Shown here: one piece after another, positions 5,756-8,866 of the stretch | Position numbering within the stretch: position 1 is the first letter of the stretch | Layout: every line of letters begins with the position of its first letter | NCBI GenBank assembly: GCA_958424475.1 | Contig: CATZTY010000027.1 | Location: 1-8,866, forward strand | Reading direction: 5' to 3' | DNA from: an uncultured Collinsella sp. | GTDB lineage: Bacteria; Actinomycetota; Coriobacteriia; Coriobacteriales; Coriobacteriaceae | Length of the DNA stretch: 8,866 bases | Position numbers and translations under genes: made by a program | Notes under the pieces: generated by a model | What the model saw: the letters and a program-made list of their open reading frames with translations, nothing else | What the model was told of the DNA's origin: nothing | The model's database searches: none

Positions 5756-6799
5756 ATGTCGTTTGCCAAATTCTTCAAAGACGCGCTGCTTCCCGTCGCC
5801 GTGTGGACGTGCGGCGTGCTGCTGAGCTGCTTTGTGCTGACGGTCGCCGGCGCACCCGTTTCTATCGTGGTCGTGGCGGTCGGCGTGTCCTATATCTTCG
5901 GCATGCTCGGCATCGTGATCGAGTACGCGCGCCGTCGTCGTTTTCTGCGCCAGCTGGAGCGTGCGGCAGAGGAGCTCGAGAGTCCCGCATGGGTGCAGGA
6001 GATGGTGCAATGTCCGACCTATGCCGAGGGCGAGCTCGAGTACGAGGTCTTGCGTCGGGTGGGCAAAGCCGCTTGTGACGAGGTTGCCGAAGGCAGGCGC
6101 CAGACCGATGACTATCGCGACTATATCGAGAGCTGGGTCCACGAGGCCAAGCTGCCTCTGGCGGCAGCCCATCTGATTTTGGAAAACCTGGACGGCAGCG
6201 AAGACGATCTGTCGCGTGTGGATGACCTGGGCCGCGAGCTTGCCCGCGTGGAGCGCTATATCGACCAGGCGCTGTACTATGCGCGCTCGGAAGTCGTGGA
6301 GCGCGACTACCTGATTCGCCGCTGGGATCTTAAGACCCTGGTGACGGGCGCGATCAAGGCCAACGCGCGTGAGCTCATCGCGGCACACGTGGCTCCGGTG
6401 TGCGAGAACCTCGACTTTGAGGTCTTTACCGACGAAAAGTGGCTCGAGTTTATTCTGGGCCAGCTCATTCAGAACAGCATTAAATATGCGCGTGAGGACG
6501 GCGCAAAGATCGTGTTTTCGGGCGCGTTGTTGGACGAAGGTCTGGCAAGCGAGCGCATCGAGCTCACCGTTGCGGACAACGGCTGCGGCGTGAGCGCGGC
6601 CGACTTGCCGCGCGTGTTCGAGAAGGGTTTTACCGGCGACAACGGCCGCACCACCAAGCGCGCAACGGGCATCGGCCTCTACCTGGTGGCGCGCCTGTGC
6701 TCCAAGATGGGCATCGACGTCACCGCAGCATCGGAACCGGGCGAAGGCTTCGTCGTAACATTCGCCTTCTCGACCAACAAGTTCCAATACTTTGAGTAG
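5756..6799 (+). CDS. Sensor histidine kinase, small two-TM (BceS/GraS-like)
   Basis: This is a 347-residue inner-membrane kinase. Two adjacent hydrophobic helices (about 11-31 and 36-57) are joined by only a few residues, so there is no real extracellular sensor domain; this is the intramembrane-sensing layout. The H-box is DYIESWVHEAKLPLA with H129, close to the WVHq.K.P form typical of BceS-type kinases. The ATPase part shows the N-box N240 in QLIQNSIKYA, G1 DNGCG (274-278), F-box F288/F292 and G2 GIGLYL (305-310). No catalytic motif is missing. An AGGGG (5745-5749) overlapping the regulator stop lies 6 nt before the ATG, consistent with translational coupling. BceS-type kinases usually sense antimicrobial peptides through a partner ABC transporter; none is in this window, so the signal is unknown. 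Confidence 0.93.
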   Translation: MSFAKFFKDALLPVAVWTCGVLLSCFVLTVAGAPVSIVVVAVGVSYIFGMLGIVIEYARRRRFLRQLERAAEELESPAWVQEMVQCPTYAEGELEYEVLRRVGKAACDEVAEGRRQTDDYRDYIESWVHEAKLPLAAAHLILENLDGSEDDLSRVDDLGRELARVERYIDQALYYARSEVVERDYLIRRWDLKTLVTGAIKANARELIAAHVAPVCENLDFEVFTDEKWLEFILGQLIQNSIKYAREDGAKIVFSGALLDEGLASERIELTVADNGCGVSAADLPRVFEKGFTGDNGRTTKRATGIGLYLVARLCSKMGIDVTAASEPGEGFVVTFAFSTNKFQYFE

Positions 6800-6826
6800 T
6801 CGGGCCGTCTTGCGGTGCGGACGGCA

Positions 6827-6888
6827 ATGTTCCCGAACGTGAACATAGCTAAGGCAATTGGCGCTATGTTCCCGAACGTGAATATAGC
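6827..6888. repeat. Pair of near-identical 23-bp palindromic repeats, 39 bp apart
   Basis: The core ATGTTCCCGAACGTGAA occurs at 6827-6843 and 6866-6882. Extended to 23 bp each (6827-6849, 6866-6888), the copies differ at one base (ACATAGC versus ATATAGC). Each copy holds a dyad, ATGTTC with GAACAT in copy 1. The end of copy 1 and the start of copy 2 also form a perfect dyad: GAACATAGC (6841-6849) with GCTATGTTC (6863-6871). Alternative hairpins are therefore possible. A separate stem, GCCGTC (6804-6809)/GACGGC (6820-6825), precedes them. They lie between convergent genes, away from any evident promoter. Confidence 0.8.
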
Positions 6889-6913
6889 CGCAAGGATTTA
6901 AATGAATCGCCCC

Positions 6914-6957
6914 ATAAAAAACGCGCCGCCCCAAACGGGGCGGCACGCCATCTTTTA
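6914..6957 (-). terminator. Intrinsic terminator for uspA (possibly bidirectional)
   Basis: GCCGCCCC (6925-6932) and GGGGCGGC (6937-6944) form a perfect GC-rich stem around a 4-nt loop. Read on the minus strand it is followed by GCG and six Ts (6921-6916), ideal for ending the uspA transcript. On the plus strand a weaker TCTTTTA (6951-6957) follows, so it may also stop transcription from the kinase gene. Confidence 0.88.
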
Positions 6958-6970
6958 TCAGCCAACTCGC

Positions 6971-7099
6971 TGAAGTACGGTGACGAAGGCGCAAGGCCGG
7001 GAGGGGTTATCTAAGCCGACATCCCGCAGCCGCGAAGCGGCGAGGACGTCGGCGTGATAACCCCGCAGGCCTTGCGCCGGCGGGAAGGAACCTACTTCA
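6971..7099. repeat. Large nested palindrome at the 3' end of uspA
   Basis: Five concentric stems are visible: TGAAGTA (6971-6977)/TACTTCA (7093-7099); GGCGCAAGGCC (6988-6998)/GGCCTTGCGCC (7068-7078); GGGGTTAT (7003-7010)/ATAACCCC (7057-7064); GCCGAC (7015-7020)/GTCGGC (7048-7053); and GCCGC (7029-7033)/GCGGC (7037-7041) around GAA. The outermost arm includes the uspA stop codon. No T-run belongs to it, and the uspA terminator lies beyond it. Its style resembles the 422-521 palindrome although the sequence differs. Confidence 0.75.
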
Positions 7100-7529
7100 C
7101 GACCAAGATGTCGCAGTCCGTATTGCGCAGCAGGAACGTCGAAATCGAACCCAGCAGCGCATACTTGATCGAGGACAGGCCACGGGCGCCGCAGAGCACC
7201 AGGTCGGGTTTGACCACGTCGAGCATCTCGTCCTTGAGCGTCTCGCGAATGCGGCCGGCGCGAATCATGACCTCGACCTCGGGAATGTCGGGATTGGCCT
7301 TGGCCTCTTCGAGCTGCTTGGCGATGGAGTTCTTAAATGCCTCCTCTAGGCCGTTGACCAGATCGACCGGATAGGAACCGGCGCTCTCGAGCGCCGTGGA
7401 ATCGATAACGTGGCCGATGATTAGCTTGGCGCCGTTGTTCGCGGCGACCTTGATGGCGCGTGCGAGCACAAAATCCTGCTGCTCAGTACCGTCGAGTGAA
7501 ACAAATACCTTGGTGTAGCCCTCGTTCAT
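7092..7529 (-). CDS. Universal stress protein, ATP-binding type
   Basis: This is a small cytosolic Usp-domain protein of 145 residues, the usual single-domain length. The N-terminal strand YTKVFVSLDGTEQ (5-17) has the family's Asp after strand 1 (D13). The C-terminal ATP-binding signature is complete: G114-x2-G117-x9-G127-S128 in GARGLSSIKYALLGSIST, ending in the usual hydrophobic strand DILVVK. This groups it with the ATP-binding Usp type rather than the non-binding UspA type. Members respond to starvation, oxidative or envelope stress, but their biochemical role is often unclear. The start is firm: on the minus strand AAGGAGG (7541-7535) sits a few bases before ATG 7529. It is transcribed alone, convergent with the kinase gene and divergent from uppP. 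The 3' side carries a large palindrome and a terminator. Confidence 0.95.
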   Translation of the reverse strand: MNEGYTKVFVSLDGTEQQDFVLARAIKVAANNGAKLIIGHVIDSTALESAGSYPVDLVNGLEEAFKNSIAKQLEEAKANPDIPEVEVMIRAGRIRETLKDEMLDVVKPDLVLCGARGLSSIKYALLGSISTFLLRNTDCDILVVK

Positions 7530-7619
7530 GGTTTCCTCCTTGGTCTATCGCACGGGCGCGGGGCTCGTGCGTCGGGCGGGCGCGGGCGCGTTGGCCGCCG
7601 GACACTTTATCTTGTTGCA

Positions 7620-7648
7620 GTTATACCCAAGGATTTCGGTTTGACTGC
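7620..7648 (-). promoter_or_regulatory. Candidate uspA promoter
   Basis: On the minus strand TATAAC (7625-7620) is a good -10. The hexamer 17 nt upstream, GCAGTC (7648-7643), is a poor -35. The implied 5' leader is about 85 nt and very GC-rich. A regulated or activator-dependent promoter could look like this; the call is tentative. Confidence 0.35.
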
Positions 7649-7677
7649 TCGCAATTCTGTGAACGGGCGAGTTTTTT
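7648..7677 (+). terminator. Terminator-like hairpin in the uppP leader region
   Basis: CTCGC (7648-7652) pairs with GCGAG (7667-7671), and inside it TTC (7655-7657) with GAA (7661-7663). Six Ts follow (7672-7677). The stem is short with an internal loop. It points toward uppP, about 100 nt upstream of its start, so it could act as an attenuator or end a short transcript. No confident plus-strand promoter is visible before it. Confidence 0.4.
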
Positions 7678-7710
7678 GGTAAGGGTAGGCGCGGTCTCAC
7701 CGCCAACGGT

Positions 7711-7717
7711 TGATAAT
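7711..7717 (+). promoter_or_regulatory. Possible -10 element for uppP
   Basis: TGATAAT (7711-7717) contains GATAAT, one mismatch from the -10 consensus, but the hexamers 16-18 nt upstream are GC-rich and unlike -35. It would give a leader of about 55 nt to the TTG start. The rest of 7530-7778 holds no gene. Confidence 0.25.
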
Positions 7718-7778
7718 GGGACATCGCCCGCATCGTCCGCAGAACATCTACCGGCGGGTGTCTAACGAGGGGGTCCCT

Positions 7779-8759
7779 TTGGATATTATCGAGCTTCTAA
7801 AATCTGCCTTCATGGGCCTGGTCGAGGGCATCACCGAATGGCTGCCTGTTTCGTCGACCGGTCACATGATCTTGGTGGACGAGTTCGTCAAGATGAACGT
7901 GAGCGAGACGTTCTGGAATATGTTCCTGGTCGTGATTCAGCTCGGTGCCATTCTGGCCGTCTGTGTGCTGTTCTTCCATGAGCTCAATCCGTTCTCGCCC
8001 AGCAAGGGCAAGGAGGGCCGTCGCGACACCTGGGTGCTGTGGGGCAAGATTGTGCTCGGCTGCATTCCCGCCGCGGCGATCGGCCTGCCGCTCAACGACT
8101 GGATGGAGGAGCATTTCTACAATGCTCCCGTTGTGGCGTTGGCGCTCATTGTGTACGGCGTGCTGTTTATCGTGATCGAGAACTGGCGCGCGAGCAAGCG
8201 CGAGGAAATGGCCGTTGCCGGTTCGTTTGGTTCGCGTGCTGTGGTGTCGGGTGGACGCCCTGCCGGTGCGCACTTTGCGGCGCCCGCGGCAGATGTTGCC
8301 GAGGACGGGGACGATGACGAGGATCTGGACTTTGGTTCCATCACCACGCTCGAGGACCTAAGTTGGAAGACCGCACTGGGCATCGGATGCTTCCAGGTGC
8401 TCTCACTGATTCCGGGCACGTCGCGCTCCGGTTCCACCATCATCGGTGGCCTGCTTTTGGGCTGCACGCGTTCGGTGGCGTCCAAGTTTACGTTCTTCCT
8501 GGCCATTCCCGTCATGTTTGGCGCGAGTGCGCTCAAGCTGGTCAAGTACTTCATCAAGGGCGGTACCTTTGGCGCCAACGAAATCGCCATCCTGGGCGTG
8601 GGCTGCGTTGTGGCCTTTGTGGTTTCGCTTATCGCCATTAAGTGGCTCATGGGCTTCGTCCGCCGTCACGACTTCAAGTGCTTCGGCGTCTACCGCATCA
8701 TTCTGGGCATCGTGGTGCTCGCGTACTTCTTCGTCTTGGAGCCTATGCTCGGCCTGTAA
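7779..8759 (+). CDS. uppP: Undecaprenyl-diphosphate phosphatase, with a loop insertion
   Basis: UppP (BacA) is a polytopic membrane enzyme that dephosphorylates undecaprenyl diphosphate, recycling the lipid carrier of peptidoglycan synthesis; extra dosage gives bacitracin resistance. The protein is 326 residues. It shows EGITEWLPVSSTGH (E16, E20, H29) and PGTSRSG (212-218) with R216, the counterpart of E. coli R174, plus about eight hydrophobic segments. The start was placed at TTG 7779 because GAGGGGG (7767-7773) lies 5 nt upstream and UppP proteins begin just before this point; upstream in-frame starts at 7710 and 7758 lack a ribosome site and would add a non-conserved tail. Relative to the 273-residue E. 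coli enzyme there are about 43 extra residues between about 138 and 190: an Ala/Gly/Ser-rich stretch, then an acidic run (EDGDDDEDLD). A terminator follows. Confidence 0.95.
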   Translation: MDIIELLKSAFMGLVEGITEWLPVSSTGHMILVDEFVKMNVSETFWNMFLVVIQLGAILAVCVLFFHELNPFSPSKGKEGRRDTWVLWGKIVLGCIPAAAIGLPLNDWMEEHFYNAPVVALALIVYGVLFIVIENWRASKREEMAVAGSFGSRAVVSGGRPAGAHFAAPAADVAEDGDDDEDLDFGSITTLEDLSWKTALGIGCFQVLSLIPGTSRSGSTIIGGLLLGCTRSVASKFTFFLAIPVMFGASALKLVKYFIKGGTFGANEIAILGVGCVVAFVVSLIAIKWLMGFVRRHDFKCFGVYRIILGIVVLAYFFVLEPMLGL

Positions 8760-8803
8760 CTTGGTTGACGCTGCGCGGCGGCCAGAACGACAACTTGTCA
8801 TTC

Positions 8804-8846
8804 AAAGAGGGCGGCATGACCAGAAGGTCTATGCCGTCCTCTTTTC
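8804..8846 (+). terminator. Intrinsic terminator of uppP
   Basis: AAAGAGGGCGGCAT (8804-8817) pairs with ATGCCGTCCTCTTT (8831-8844, one G-U). GACC/GGTC continues the stem past a bulged T to the loop AGAA, and a short T-run ending in C follows. It starts 45 nt after the uppP stop. Nothing codes in the remaining 20 nt. Confidence 0.88.
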
Positions 8847-8866
8847 ATGCCAATTTGTTCGCTCTG

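Noticed and set aside
6902..6973. 23-codon plus-strand ORF with an AAGGA upstream (MNRPIKN...)
   Set aside because: It runs straight through the uspA terminator hairpin, which dictates its composition. No promoter or conserved feature supports it.
5054..6994. 646-codon open frame on the minus strand
   Set aside because: It lies entirely opposite the response regulator and kinase, which have complete family motifs and ribosome sites. The frame is open because of GC-rich codon bias, and its translation has no recognisable domain.
7641..7646. TTGACT as a -35 box for uppP
   Set aside because: No acceptable -10 occurs 16-18 nt downstream, and a terminator-like hairpin begins immediately after it.
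7710..7778. Upstream in-frame ATG/GTG starts for uppP
   Set aside because: They add a polar, non-conserved tail before the usual UppP N-terminus and have no ribosome site, while TTG 7779 has GAGGGGG at 5 nt.

Overview
The window is about 60% GC with densely packed genes. The protein sequences and gene style suggest a Coriobacteriia gut actinobacterium, most likely Collinsella or a close relative. This is an inference from sequence character; there is no rRNA or other marker gene here to confirm it.

Layout. (1) 2-376, + strand: the last 124 codons of purH, the bifunctional final enzyme of IMP synthesis. (2) 377-653: no gene. It holds a 12-bp hairpin, a roughly 100-nt nested palindrome and an intrinsic terminator whose right half appears to overlap the promoter of the next gene. 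(3) 654-1364, +: an unrecognised 236-residue protein with faint resemblance to class IV aminotransferases. (4) 1383-2500, -: a PucR/CdaR-type regulator with an apparent frameshift near its N-terminus. (5) 2718-4904, +: a divergent two-gene operon encoding an ornithine cyclodeaminase/mu-crystallin family enzyme and a fold-type I PLP aminotransferase, closed by a strong terminator. (6) 5075-6799, +: an OmpR-type response regulator and a small two-TM (BceS/GraS-like) sensor kinase. (7) 6800-7091: a gene-free stretch between convergent genes with a pair of near-identical palindromic 23-bp repeats, the uspA terminator and a second large nested palindrome. (8) 7092-7529, -: an ATP-binding-type universal stress protein. 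(9) 7779-8759, +: uppP, undecaprenyl-diphosphate phosphatase, carrying an unusual acidic loop insertion and followed by a terminator.

How the parts may work together. The PucR-type regulator probably controls the divergent cyclodeaminase/aminotransferase pair. A plausible, unproven job for that pair is conversion of a diamino acid to a cyclic amino acid: transamination, spontaneous ring closure, then imine reduction. The two-component system resembles antimicrobial-peptide/bacitracin-sensing pairs, and uppP (the bacitracin-target lipid phosphatase) lies within 1 kb. An envelope-stress theme is possible, but no Bce-type ABC transporter lies in the window.

I found no CRISPR array, tRNA, rRNA, transposase or phage gene, and no clearly new multi-gene system. 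The most unusual items are the frameshifted regulator, the UppP insertion and the three structured intergenic palindrome regions.
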